A stretch of 60,322 nt of DNA from Microbispora siamensis. GTDB lineage: Bacteria > Actinomycetota > Actinomycetes > Streptosporangiales > Streptosporangiaceae. The position numbers and the translations under genes were made by a program. Shown piece after piece: positions 51,502 to 60,322 of the stretch; the first letter of the stretch is position 1, and every line of letters starts with the position of its first letter. The notes beneath the pieces were generated by a model. It made no database searches. It was not told the origin of the DNA and worked only from the letters and a program-made list of their open reading frames with translations. The stretch covers positions 1 through 60,322 of the forward strand of contig NZ_BOOF01000022.1 in assembly GCF_016863095.1 (NCBI RefSeq), in the 5' to 3' direction.

Positions 51502-52149
51502 GTGAAGTCGTATCGAGTGCGCGTCGCCGTGGCGCTGGCGGCGGCGGGGATCGCCGTGACCGCGTGCGGCGGCCCCGTGCAGGCGGGTTCCGCGGCCATC
51601 GTGGGCAAGGAGCGCATCACCTCCAGCAAGCTGAACGACGAGGTCCGCGCGCTGCGCGCCGACCTGGCCGCCAACAAGATCCCCGAGGAGCAGCTCCAGC
51701 TGCCCGCCTCGCTGCCGCAGATGGTGTTGCTCAACATGAGCTTCAGCAGGCAGTTCCAGGAGTTCGGCCAGCGCAAGGGCGTCACGGCTACGGACCGGGA
51801 CGTCGACGACATCGCCGCGGCGCAGGGCGGCTGGGACCAGTTCAAGAAGGTGCTGCTGGCCAGCGCCATCCCGCTGGACCAGGGCCGTGACTTCCTGCGC
51901 GCCTACGTCATCCGCATCAAGCTGATGCAGCAGGCCGGGGCCGGCCAGGACCAGGCGAGCCAGCAGGCGGCGGTGCAGAAGGTCATGGAGGAGGCCGACT
52001 CCACCGTGCCGGTGAAGTACAGCCCGCGCTACGGCAAGTACGACCCCAAGCAGGCGATTTTCGTGCCCGACGACCGCTTCGGCGCATCGAGCACGGCCCC
52101 GGCGGGCGGGGCCGCCGCGGGTGCGGCCGGCGCCCCCCAGGCCGGCTGA
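51502..52149 (+). CDS. SurA-N-like lipoprotein
   Basis: The 215-residue protein has a lipoprotein signal (VAVALAAAGIAVTACGGPVQ, lipobox Cys at about 20) and a SurA-type N-terminal chaperone region (AAIVGKERITSSKLNDEVRA and downstream helices). It has no recognisable peptidyl-prolyl isomerase domain. The tail is Ala/Gly-rich. It starts at GTG 51502, after GGGAGGATCGTCC, 52 bases after mfd. The position between mfd and mazG is the same in streptomycetes. It probably helps secreted proteins fold outside the membrane. Confidence 0.82.
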   Translation: MKSYRVRVAVALAAAGIAVTACGGPVQAGSAAIVGKERITSSKLNDEVRALRADLAANKIPEEQLQLPASLPQMVLLNMSFSRQFQEFGQRKGVTATDRDVDDIAAAQGGWDQFKKVLLASAIPLDQGRDFLRAYVIRIKLMQQAGAGQDQASQQAAVQKVMEEADSTVPVKYSPRYGKYDPKQAIFVPDDRFGASSTAPAGGAAAGAAGAPQAG

Positions 52150-52176
52150 GCCGCGACCCCCACGGCCTTTCGAGAC

Positions 52177-52204
52177 GGCCGCCCGGACCATCCGTCGGGC
52201 GGCC
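52177..52204 (+). terminator. Terminator after the SurA-like gene
   Basis: GGCCGCCCG (52177-52185) pairs perfectly with CGGGCGGCC (52196-52204) across a ten-base loop, 28 bases after the stop codon. It has no U-tract. Confidence 0.6.
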
Positions 52205-52267
52205 GGTGTGCTGTGCCGTGGTGGGTCGTTGGGACGTCACCGCGCCGGGCGAAAACTCCGGTCCTCA

Positions 52268-52291
52268 CGAAGCCCGCTCCGCCGGGCTTCG
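52268..52291. terminator. Second stem-loop before mazG
   Basis: CGAAGCCCG (52268-52276) pairs perfectly with CGGGCTTCG (52283-52291) across a six-base loop. It may reinforce the preceding terminator or be part of the mazG leader. Confidence 0.45.
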
Positions 52292-52363
52292 CCGCGGTCC
52301 TCGCTTCCGCCCGCTCCGCTCCTCGTACGCCGTAGTGAACGGCCTTCACATTAGGCTGAGGCC

Positions 52364-53362
52364 ATGGCGTTGATCGTGGTGACCACCTCGCCTCGGGTCG
52401 CTCCGGGCCTGCTCGCGCCCGCCGCGTGGAAGGCCCTCACCCGAGGCCGGGTGCTCACCGGCACCCCGGACCATCCCTACCTCCCCTATCTCGACGAGGC
52501 CGGCGTCCGGGTCGAGGTGGTGACCCCCGACCCCGGCGCGATCGCCCGCGAGAGCCGTACGGGGACGGTGGTGTGGCTGGCCGCGCAGGACGGCGACGAG
52601 GACTTCATGCGCGCGGTCGGCCACGCCGCGATCTCCCTGGACGAGCCGCCGGAGATCGAGGTCGTCCCCGGCTCCTACGACCTGCCCGGCGCCCGGCTGC
52701 TCGACCTCGTCCAGGTCATGGACCGGCTGCGCCGCGAGTGCCCGTGGGACCGCAAGCAGACCCACGAGTCGCTCGTGCCCTACCTGGTCGAAGAGGCCTA
52801 CGAGGTGCTGGAGACCATCCACGAGGGCGACTACGGCCCGCCGCTGCGCGAGGAGCTCGGCGACCTGCTGCTCCAGGTGATGTTCCACGCCCGGCTCGCC
52901 CAGGAACGGATGGGCCCGGAGGGGACGGCCGGGGACGGCTTCGACATCGACGACGTCGCCGCCGGGATCGTGGAGAAGCTGGTCCGCCGTCACCCGCACG
53001 TCTTCGCGGAGGTCGAGGTCTCCGGCGCCGGTGAGGTCAGCGACAACTGGGAGACGATCAAGGCGGCCGAGCGGGCCGCCAAGGGGGAGACCGCCTCGGC
53101 GCTCAGCGGCGTGCCCATGGGCCAGCCGGCGATCTCCCTGGCCGCCCAGCTCCTGCGCCGGGCCGGCCGGGCCGGCGCGCCCGCCTCTCTCGCCGGCGAC
53201 CTGGCCCCGCCCGCCGGCGCCCGCCTGTTCGCGCTCGTACGGGAGACCCAGGACGCGGGGCTCGATCCCGAGGCCGAGCTGAGGGCGGCGGCCAGGGAGT
53301 ACCGGCGGCGCGTGGAGGAGTGGGAGAGCGGCCGAGTGGTGACGCCGCCGGACACGCCGTGA
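52364..53362 (+). CDS. mazG: Nucleoside triphosphate pyrophosphohydrolase
   Basis: MazG removes non-canonical nucleotides. The MazG domain starts at about residue 118 (VMDRLRRECPWDRKQTHESL) and has the catalytic EEAYEVLETI and EELGDLLLQVMFHA helices (ExxE...ExxD) at about 145-178. The 332-residue protein has an N-terminal SAM-methylase-like extension of about 110 residues, as in many actinobacteria, which lacks obvious catalytic motifs. It lies between the SurA-like gene and eno, as in streptomycetes. Confidence 0.95.
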   Translation: MALIVVTTSPRVAPGLLAPAAWKALTRGRVLTGTPDHPYLPYLDEAGVRVEVVTPDPGAIARESRTGTVVWLAAQDGDEDFMRAVGHAAISLDEPPEIEVVPGSYDLPGARLLDLVQVMDRLRRECPWDRKQTHESLVPYLVEEAYEVLETIHEGDYGPPLREELGDLLLQVMFHARLAQERMGPEGTAGDGFDIDDVAAGIVEKLVRRHPHVFAEVEVSGAGEVSDNWETIKAAERAAKGETASALSGVPMGQPAISLAAQLLRRAGRAGAPASLAGDLAPPAGARLFALVRETQDAGLDPEAELRAAAREYRRRVEEWESGRVVTPPDTP

Positions 53363-53393
53363 ACGGGCGGCCCTGCGCCGTACCGAGTAGTAG

Positions 53394-54725
<1,332 letters not shown>

Positions 54726-54799
54726 TCGGCGGCACACGGGGGTAGCCCGGCTGGACACGTTCCGGACGCCTGGTGTGGCGATGGGCGCGGCGACGCCGT

Positions 54800-54830
54800 G
54801 CCCGTCCGGGCGTGTACGGCCGGGACGGGC
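54800..54830 (+). terminator. Possible terminator between eno and the ftsB-like gene
   Basis: GCCCGTCC (54800-54807) and GGACGGGC (54823-54830) are perfect inverted repeats separated by 15 bases, 75 bases after the eno stop. It may end the eno transcript before the downstream gene's own promoter. Confidence 0.4.
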
Positions 54831-54885
54831 GGTTAGTGTGGCCGTTGACCGGGCCATGCGCTGACCGACCGGGAGGGGTGGTTTC

Positions 54886-55347
54886 GTGGCGGCGAAGCGG
54901 CCGCAGCTCACCGGGCGCGCGGCGATCCTCGCGGTCGTCGTGTGCGCCATCGCCATGAGCCTGGCCTACCCCGTGCGGGAGTACGTCGCCCAGCGCCGGC
55001 AGATCGCCCAGTTGGAGGAGCAGCAGGCGAACGCGCTGCGCAAGCTCCAGAATCTGGAGCAGCGGCGCCGGCGGCTGGAGGACCCGGACTACATCAAGCG
55101 CCTGGCCAAGGAGCGGCTGTTCTACTGCGAGCCGGGCGCGGACTGCTACCAGGTGCTCGACGACGAGACGGCCGGGACCGCCGCCGCCAAGGCGGGGGCG
55201 AAGCAGCCCGAGCGGCCCGCCTGGTACGTCACTCTCTGGCGGTCGTTCGAGGCGGCCGACAAGGGGCGGCCCGCCGCGCCCGCGGCGGGGCGGAGCCCCG
55301 CACCGACGGCGTCCGCATCCGCGCCGGCGTCGGCCCCGGCGGGATGA
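54886..55347 (+). CDS. FtsB/DivIC-family septum formation protein
   Basis: The 153-residue protein has a short cytoplasmic start, one membrane helix (about 12-30), and a coiled coil (AQRRQIAQLEEQQANALRKL to about 65). The conserved DPDYIKRLAKERLFYCEPGA segment and a Pro/Ala-rich tail follow. Such proteins bridge FtsL and FtsQ at the division septum. The GTG at 54886 follows GGGAGGGG. The stop overlaps the DUF501 gene start as ATGA. Confidence 0.92.
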   Translation: MAAKRPQLTGRAAILAVVVCAIAMSLAYPVREYVAQRRQIAQLEEQQANALRKLQNLEQRRRRLEDPDYIKRLAKERLFYCEPGADCYQVLDDETAGTAAAKAGAKQPERPAWYVTLWRSFEAADKGRPAAPAAGRSPAPTASASAPASAPAG

Positions 55348-55955
55348 GGACCGCGGACGCGCCCGGGCAGGGCATCGTGAAGGGCGAGGAGATCGACGTG
55401 GTGGACGACCAGGCGGACCACGTGGGCCACGCGGGCCGTGTGGACCCCGCGGACCTGGCGGCGGCGTGGGCGCAGCTCGGGCGGCAGCCGCGCGGGGTGC
55501 GGGCCGTCGCCCACCGGTGCCCCTGCGGGCTGCCCGACGTGCTGGAGACCGCGCCGCGGCTGCCCGACGGTGCGCCGTTCCCCACGTTGTTCTACCTGAC
55601 CTGCCCGAAGGCCGCCTCGGCGATCGGCACGCTGGAGTCCTCCGGCCTGATGAAGAGCATGCAGGCCCGGCTTTCCGAGGACCCCGAGCTGGCCGAGGCC
55701 TACCGGGCGGCCCACGAGGACTACGTCGCCCGCCGCGACCGGGCGGCCGACGAGGAGGGCCTGGAGCCGCTGCCGCCCGGCATGCAGAGTGCCGGCGGCA
55801 TGCCGGGCCGGGTCAAGTGCCTGCACGCGCTGGTCGCCCACGAGCTCGCCGCGCCGGGGGTCAACCCGTTCGGCCGCGAGGCCCTCGACGCGCTGCCCGA
55901 GTGGTGGGCCGGCGGCCCCTGCGTGGCCGTGGAGAAATCCGAAGAGCAGTCATGA
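55344..55955 (+). CDS. DUF501-family protein
   Basis: The 203-residue protein contains AVAHRCPCGLPDVLETAPRL (about 53-72), FPTLFYLTCPKAASAIGTLE and GRVKCLHALVAHELA, the conserved features of DUF501. The cysteine and histidine pattern suggests metal binding. Function is unknown. It is coupled to the ftsB-like gene and followed by ppx, the standard order in actinobacteria. Confidence 0.9.
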   Translation: MRTADAPGQGIVKGEEIDVVDDQADHVGHAGRVDPADLAAAWAQLGRQPRGVRAVAHRCPCGLPDVLETAPRLPDGAPFPTLFYLTCPKAASAIGTLESSGLMKSMQARLSEDPELAEAYRAAHEDYVARRDRAADEEGLEPLPPGMQSAGGMPGRVKCLHALVAHELAAPGVNPFGREALDALPEWWAGGPCVAVEKSEEQS

Positions 55956-56025
55956 GCCCGGCCGGGCGCGGGACCGAAACGGGAGCGCCGTCGTGGTGCG
56001 GGGAGCCGACCGGAGGCCGGAGGGG

Positions 56026-56973
56026 ATGAGCGTGAAGACGAAGCGGGTCGCGGCCATCGATTGCGGGACCAACTCGGTCCGCCTTCTCATCGCGGACATT
56101 TCGGGCGATGACCTTGCCGACGTCGAGCGGCGGATGGAGATCGTCAGGCTCGGCCAGGACGTCGACCGTACGGGACGGCTCGCGCCGGAGGCCCTGGAGC
56201 GGACGTTCACGGCCATGCGCGGGTACGCCAAGCTGATCAGGGAGCACTCCCCGGACGGTCCCGTGCCGGTCCGCGTGGTCGCCACCTCGGCGACCCGCGA
56301 CGCCGCCAACCGGGCCGACTTCGTCTCCGGCGTGCGGGACATCTTCGGCGTGGAGCCCGAGGTGGTGACCGGTGACGAGGAGGCGCGGCTGTCCTTCACC
56401 GGAGCGACCCGGGGCCTGGCCCGCTCGGGAGCCGAGGCCGAGACCCCCTATCTGGTGGTGGACATCGGAGGCGGTTCGACCGAGTTCGTCGTCGGTTCCC
56501 GGTCCGTCGAGGGCGCGCTGTCGGTGGACATCGGCTGCGTACGGCTGACCGAGCGCCACCTGCGCGACGACCCGCCGAGCGCCGAGACGGTGGAGGCGGC
56601 CGTCGCCGACGTCGAGGCGGCCATGGACCGGGTCGAGGAGAGCGTCCCCGTGCGCACGGCGCGGACGCTGGTCGGCCTGGCGGGCTCGGTCACCACGGTC
56701 GCCGGGATCGCGCTCGATCTGCCCGCCTACGATCCCGTGCGCATCCATCACTCGCGCATCCCCGCCGAGCGGGTCCACGAGGTGTCCGCGCGGCTGCTGC
56801 GCATGACGCACGACGAGCGGGCGGCCATCCCGGTCATGCACCCGGGCCGGGTGGACGTCATCGGCGCGGGCGCGCTCATCCTGGACCGCATCGTCCGCCG
56901 CTACGGCTTCTCCGAGGTCGTGGTCAGCGAGCACGACATCCTCGACGGCATCGCCTGGTCCCTCACCACCTGA
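56026..56973 (+). CDS. Ppx/GppA exopolyphosphatase
   Basis: The 315-residue protein of the ASKHA fold has AAIDCGTNSVRLLIADISG at the start (phosphate 1 loop), ATSATRDAANR, VTGDEEARLSFTGA, and VVDIGGGSTEFVVGS (phosphate 2) at about 143-157. It hydrolyses polyphosphate or pppGpp. It is the short, two-domain form without the C-terminal HD-like domain. The ATG at 56026 follows GGAGGCCGGAGGGG. Confidence 0.93.
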   Translation: MSVKTKRVAAIDCGTNSVRLLIADISGDDLADVERRMEIVRLGQDVDRTGRLAPEALERTFTAMRGYAKLIREHSPDGPVPVRVVATSATRDAANRADFVSGVRDIFGVEPEVVTGDEEARLSFTGATRGLARSGAEAETPYLVVDIGGGSTEFVVGSRSVEGALSVDIGCVRLTERHLRDDPPSAETVEAAVADVEAAMDRVEESVPVRTARTLVGLAGSVTTVAGIALDLPAYDPVRIHHSRIPAERVHEVSARLLRMTHDERAAIPVMHPGRVDVIGAGALILDRIVRRYGFSEVVVSEHDILDGIAWSLTT

Positions 56974-57017
56974 CCGCCCCTGGTCCGGCCCCTCGGGACC
57001 TGATCTTGCCGCTATTG

Positions 57018-57043
57018 CGCATTGCGTAGTACTGTGCGATGCG
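57018..57043. promoter_or_regulatory. Candidate PadR operator
   Basis: CGCATTGC (57018-57025) and GCGATGCG (57036-57043) form an inverted repeat with one mismatch and a 10-base spacer holding TAGTAC, a possible -10 box. It covers the start of the PadR gene, so self-repression is likely. Confidence 0.45.
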
Positions 57044-57372
57044 TGGACAGCAGCCAGCTCCTCAAAGGAGTACTCGACCTGGCGGTCCTCGCGGTCCTCG
57101 CCGAGCGCGACAGCTACGGATACGACGTCGTACGCCGCCTGCGTGAGGTGGGGCTGGAGGACGTCGGCGACGCCTCGGTGTACGGGACGCTACGGCGGCT
57201 CTTCAAGGCCGGAGCGCTCACCTCCTACGTGGTCGCCTCCGACGAGGGACCGCACCGCAAGTACTACGGCCTGAACGACGTGGGCCGCTCGCTTCTCCAG
57301 ACCTCGGCGAAGACCTGGACGTCCTTCGCCGCCACCATGAACGACCTGCTCAAGGAGGTCGATCCGGGATGA
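57043..57372 (+). CDS. PadR-family regulator
   Basis: The 109-residue protein is a minimal PadR: SSQLLKGVLDLAVLAVLAER at the start, DSYGYDVVRRLREVG, then SVYGTLRRLFKAGALTSYVV (recognition helix and turn) and the wing around GPHRKYYGLNDVGR. The GTG at 57043 lies about nine bases after the possible -10 box, so translation may be leaderless. Its stop overlaps the next gene (ATGA); PadR plus a HAAS-domain membrane protein is a common pair. Confidence 0.92.
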   Translation: MDSSQLLKGVLDLAVLAVLAERDSYGYDVVRRLREVGLEDVGDASVYGTLRRLFKAGALTSYVVASDEGPHRKYYGLNDVGRSLLQTSAKTWTSFAATMNDLLKEVDPG

Positions 57373-58370
57373 ATCCCCCAATGACGCCCCAGGACTACGC
57401 CGCCGCCGTACGCGAGGCGCTCGCCGATCTCCCCGCCCGCGACAGGGACGCGCTGCTGGAGGACCTGGACGAACATCTCGCCGAGGTCGCCGCCGAGCCG
57501 GGCATGTCGCTGGAGGAACGCCTCGGCAGCCCCGAGGCGTACGCCGCCGAGCTGCGGGCCGCCTACGGCGGGCGCCCGTCGGGCGGCGGCTCCTCGCTGG
57601 GCGGTCGGCTGCGCGGGCGGGTGAGCGGAGCCGTCCGGCGCTTCCACACGCGGCTGCTCGTGCTCCCGCCCTACCGTCAGGCCGCCGCCTTCGCCCCCGA
57701 GCTGCGCCCCGCGTGGTGGGTGCTGCGGGGTTACGCGCTCGCGCTGGCCGTGCTCGCGCCGATCAGCGCCCCCGGGCTGGTCCCCGGCGACATCCCCGCC
57801 TGGGTGTTCACGCTCGCGGTCATCTGGGGGTCGGTGTGGCTGGGCCGGCGAGGCCGTACGCGGCCGTCGCGCTGGGGCCGGGTGCTGCTGCTCGGGGCCA
57901 ACCTGCTGGCCGCGGTCCTCGTGATCACGGCGATGGCCGACGTCCCCAGCACGTCGTCGCGCAGCGTGGCCTTCGACTACGGCCCCCAGCCGGATCCGGG
58001 GATGCGGGTGGAGACGGTGTCCTCGCTGGGCGGGGACGTCTCCAACATCTTCCCGTACGCGGAGGACGGGACGCCGCTGCACAACGTCCGGCTCTACGAC
58101 CAGGACGGCAATCCGATCATGCTGGAGCAGGGCTTCGACCAGGAGCTCGTCATTCCCTGCGACGGGGAGCCGCCCATCCGCAACGCCTACCCGCTGCCGC
58201 TGAAGCCCGTGGAGCAGCGCGTCGATCCCGCCCAACCGGAGGCGACCTGCGTGCCCGTCACGCCGGCGCCCACCACGCCGGCGCCTCCGGCCTCCGCGAC
58301 GCCCTCTGCCTCACCGTCGCCGTCCGCCGAGCCGTCGCCCTCCGCCACTTCGTCCCGCCGGCACCGATAG
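57369..58370 (+). CDS. HAAS/DUF1700-domain membrane protein
   Basis: The 333-residue protein starts with a HAAS-like helical domain (residues 1-65, ALADLPARDRDALLEDLDEH) known from proteins paired with PadR regulators. Two or three membrane helices at about 118-190 and an extracytoplasmic part follow, ending in a Pro/Ser/Thr-rich tail. It may sense the envelope and pass a signal to PadR; that step is inference. Confidence 0.82.
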   Translation: MNPPMTPQDYAAAVREALADLPARDRDALLEDLDEHLAEVAAEPGMSLEERLGSPEAYAAELRAAYGGRPSGGGSSLGGRLRGRVSGAVRRFHTRLLVLPPYRQAAAFAPELRPAWWVLRGYALALAVLAPISAPGLVPGDIPAWVFTLAVIWGSVWLGRRGRTRPSRWGRVLLLGANLLAAVLVITAMADVPSTSSRSVAFDYGPQPDPGMRVETVSSLGGDVSNIFPYAEDGTPLHNVRLYDQDGNPIMLEQGFDQELVIPCDGEPPIRNAYPLPLKPVEQRVDPAQPEATCVPVTPAPTTPAPPASATPSASPSPSAEPSPSATSSRRHR

Positions 58371-58382
58371 GGGGACGCCGGG

Positions 58383-58811
58383 TCAGCCGGACCCGAGCGC
58401 ACGCAGCATGGTCAGGAGCGTCGTGCGGTCGGAGACGGACCGGAAGAAGGCCCGGTCCACCCCCTCGACCACGGCGATGGCCTCCTGCGCGAGGGCGGCG
58501 CCACGCTCGGTCACCCGCAGCCTCCTGGCTCGGGTGTCGGCGGGGTCGACCTCGCGCAGGACCAGGCCCTTGGCCTCCAGCTTGCGGATGACCTGCGAGG
58601 TCATCTTCACGTCCGTGCCGGCCTGCCGGGCCAGCGTGAGCTGGTTGGGATCCTCGCCGTGGGAGTTCAACCACCACGTGCTCGCCAGCAGGACGAACTG
58701 CACGTGCGTGAGATCCAGCGGCGCGAGGGCCGCGGCGATGTCGCGCTGCCAGCGGAGCGTGGCGTGCCACAGCAGGAACCCCGGGCTCTCCTCGGGGTCC
58801 AGCGGCGGCAT
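58383..58811 (-). CDS. MarR-family regulator
   Basis: The 142-residue protein has the MarR winged helix: LDLTHVQFVLLASTWWLNSH, LTLARQAGTDVKMTSQVIRK, LEAKGLVLREVDPADTRARR and the LRVTERGAAL wing. It starts 3 bases after the SRPBCC gene stop, so the two form one operon, and is convergent with the HAAS-protein gene. The likely target is its own operon. Confidence 0.9.
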   Translation of the reverse strand: MPPLDPEESPGFLLWHATLRWQRDIAAALAPLDLTHVQFVLLASTWWLNSHGEDPNQLTLARQAGTDVKMTSQVIRKLEAKGLVLREVDPADTRARRLRVTERGAALAQEAIAVVEGVDRAFFRSVSDRTTLLTMLRALGSG

Positions 58812-58814
58812 GGT

Positions 58815-59231
58815 CTAGCCCTCCTCTGCCAGCCGCACCAGCGCGGCCAGCACGTCGGGGAAGTCGGCGGTGATGGCCGGGCCGAGCTGCGGGCCGACCT
58901 CGTCCGCGGCCGGGCCGGTGATCTCGGTGCGGTAGACGATCCTGGTGCGGCCGTCGGCCGGTTCGAGCCGGTGCACGGTCCGTACGACGAAGTCGCCGGC
59001 GTCCATCTCGTCGGTGAACCACTTGTCCGGCTCGATCTCGGTCAGGCGCATCCGGATCGGCTCGTCGCCCGGCGGGGTCATCGTGAACGTCGTGCCGACG
59101 GCGAACGGCCCGTCGATCTCGATGCTCTCGATCCCGTCGTTCCAGCGCGGCCACAGCGCCATGTCCGACCAGTGCCGCCAGACCGTGCCCGCGCTCGCGG
59201 CGGTCTCCACGCTGTGCTCGTACTCCCACAT
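58815..59231 (-). CDS. SRPBCC-family (polyketide cyclase/START-like) protein
   Basis: The 138-residue protein has the SRPBCC pattern: WEYEHSVETAASAGTVWRHW, SDMALWPRWNDGIESIEIDG, PFAVGTTFTM and TRIVYRTEITGPAAD. These proteins form a hydrophobic pocket; the role is unknown. I chose the ATG at 59231 (MWEYEHS), after GAAGGAACCCGGC; upstream is a GATAAT box (-10) at 59263-59268 on the minus strand, flanked by CTACGC direct repeats (59256-59261, 59271-59276) that may bind the MarR partner. Confidence 0.87.
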   Translation of the reverse strand: MWEYEHSVETAASAGTVWRHWSDMALWPRWNDGIESIEIDGPFAVGTTFTMTPPGDEPIRMRLTEIEPDKWFTDEMDAGDFVVRTVHRLEPADGRTRIVYRTEITGPAADEVGPQLGPAITADFPDVLAALVRLAEEG

Positions 59232-59329
59232 GCCGGGTTCCTTCGCTCGTTGAACTACGCAGAGATTATCTACGCGTGGACTATTTGTCCATGGCCCGGC
59301 TCCGTGTACGGACGGAGCCGGGCGGGACG

Positions 59330-60322
59330 TCAGCCGTGCAGGCGGACGGGCAGGGAGAACAGGCCGCGCATGATGGCGCTCGGCCACCAGCTCAGCTCGG
59401 CGGGGTCGGTGGCGAGGGCCAGATCGGGGAACCGTTCGAGTACCCGGCCGATCGCGGCCTCTCCCTCCACCTTGGCCAGGGCAGCGCCGACGCAGTAGTG
59501 CGGCCCCCGGCCGAAGGCGAGGTGCGGTTCGCCGATCCGGCCGGGGGAGAACGCGTCCGGGTCGGCGAACGCCGCCGGGTCCCGGTTGGCCGCCAGCAGC
59601 GAGACGAGGATGGGCTCCCCGGGCAGCATCTCCTGGCCGCCGATGACCACGGGCTCGGTGGGAAAGCGCCAGGTCGCGTTCCGCACGGGACCGTCGTAGC
59701 GCAGCATCTCGTCGACGAAGTCCGGCAGCAGGGAGAGGTCGGCGCGCAGGGCCGCCGCCTGGCCGGGATGCCGCAGCAGCGCGAGCAGGCCGTTGCCGAT
59801 CAGCGCGACGGTCGTCTCGTGGCCGGCGATCAGCAGCAGGAACGCGGTCGAGGTCAGCTCGTCCTTGTCGATCTCGCCCTGGTTGGACCGCCGTACGAGA
59901 TCGGTGAGCAGGTCGTTGCCCGGCCGGGAGCGCTTGAGCTCGACCAGGTCGGCCAGGAAGCTCTCCAGGGCGTCCGTGGCGCGGGTGATCTCCTCCACCT
60001 CGGACGCCGCCGCCGAGTCGATGACGGAGGCGTGGTGGTGGAAGGTGGCCCGGTCCTCCTCGGGCACGCCGAGCAGGTCGCAGATGATCGTGATCGGCAG
60101 CGGATAGGCGAGACCAGCGATCAGATCCGCCTCGGGGCCGTCGAGGCGGTCGAGCAGCGCGTCGGTCACCTCCAGCGCCCGCGTCCGCAGCCCCGCCATC
60201 CGCCGGGGCGTGAAGGCCGCGCTCACGAGCCGCCGCAGGCGCGCGTGGTCGGCTCCGTCGGCGTTGATCATGTGGCGGGCGAGACCCGGCCGGTGGTCCA
60301 GGGGCAGGCCGAGAGAGGCGGG
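59330..60322 (-). CDS. Cytochrome P450 (5' end cut by window edge)
   Basis: The frame is open to the right edge, so the N-terminal part is missing; 330 residues are present. Seen in order are ADGADHARLRRLVSAAFTPR, the oxygen-binding I-helix LLLIAGHETTVALI, the ExxR motif in FVDEMLRYDGPVRNATW, and the haem loop LAFGRGPHYCVGAALAKVE with the cysteine ligand. It resembles CYP105/107-type actinomycete P450s. No ferredoxin is adjacent in the window; the electron donor and substrate are unknown. Confidence 0.95.
   Translation of the reverse strand, partial: PASLGLPLDHRPGLARHMINADGADHARLRRLVSAAFTPRRMAGLRTRALEVTDALLDRLDGPEADLIAGLAYPLPITIICDLLGVPEEDRATFHHHASVIDSAAASEVEEITRATDALESFLADLVELKRSRPGNDLLTDLVRRSNQGEIDKDELTSTAFLLLIAGHETTVALIGNGLLALLRHPGQAAALRADLSLLPDFVDEMLRYDGPVRNATWRFPTEPVVIGGQEMLPGEPILVSLLAANRDPAAFADPDAFSPGRIGEPHLAFGRGPHYCVGAALAKVEGEAAIGRVLERFPDLALATDPAELSWWPSAIMRGLFSLPVRLHG

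Noticed and set aside
52150..52363. CRISPR-like or repeat array
   Set aside because: The two hairpins have different sequences and no regular spacers; they look like terminators.

Overview
The window is about 60 kb of very GC-rich DNA with GTG/ATG starts, many 4-base ATGA/GTGA gene overlaps, a tRNA without an encoded CCA and a housekeeping gene order (tRNA-Gln, glmU, prs, rplY, pth; then mfd, SurA-like lipoprotein, mazG, eno, ftsB-like, DUF501, ppx) known from filamentous actinomycetes. I read it as a chromosomal segment of an actinomycete, probably Streptosporangiaceae-like (Nonomuraea/Streptosporangium/Microbispora relatives). The genus is an inference; the sequence itself only fixes a high-GC actinobacterium.

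Layout. 0-2 kb: a membrane fatty-acid desaturase with a TetR regulator and a clear palindromic operator. 2.4-10.3 kb: the core block tRNA-Gln/glmU/prs/rplY/pth, interrupted by an auxiliary-type tryptophanyl-tRNA synthetase with a complete ribosome-dependent attenuator, and a TetR/adenylate-forming ligase pair. 10.9-22.1 kb: a priming sugar-phosphate transferase, CysQ, CysD, CysN, then (after a folE/ferredoxin-reductase/DUF2231 operon and its divergent Cys-rich regulator) a PAPS sulfotransferase, a GT2 and a WecG/TagA glycosyltransferase. 22.2-35.8 kb: accessory genes: an R61-like serine hydrolase, DoxX, a very large secreted phosphodiester glycosidase/metallophosphoesterase, an ECF42 sigma factor with its DGPF partner, a FolD/cyclodeaminase pair, an EamA/MarR pair, a Fic protein between two copies of an unusual four-half-site array, and a TetR/small-membrane-protein pair. 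35.8-45.1 kb: a six-gene operon (Wzz-like, O-antigen-ligase-like, APH-fold kinase, sulfotransferase, flippase, sulfotransferase), a GH26-like lipoprotein and an APS kinase. 45.2-47.7 kb: a sigma factor with a membrane-anchored beta-propeller partner and a methyltransferase. 47.9-57 kb: core block from mfd to ppx. 57-60.3 kb: PadR/HAAS-domain pair, MarR/SRPBCC pair and a cytochrome P450 cut by the right edge.

How it works together. The most coherent system is a Wzx/Wzy-like surface polysaccharide pathway split in two blocks within the window. It comes with its own sulfate-activation chain (CysDN ATP sulfurylase, APS kinase, CysQ for PAP removal) and three PAPS-type sulfotransferases, but no reductive sulfate genes; I infer a sulfated exopolysaccharide or glycopolymer. 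Other points worth attention are the duplicated operator array around fic, the trpS attenuator, and a FolD that lacks the cyclohydrolase lysine and is translationally coupled to a cyclodeaminase/cyclohydrolase-family gene.
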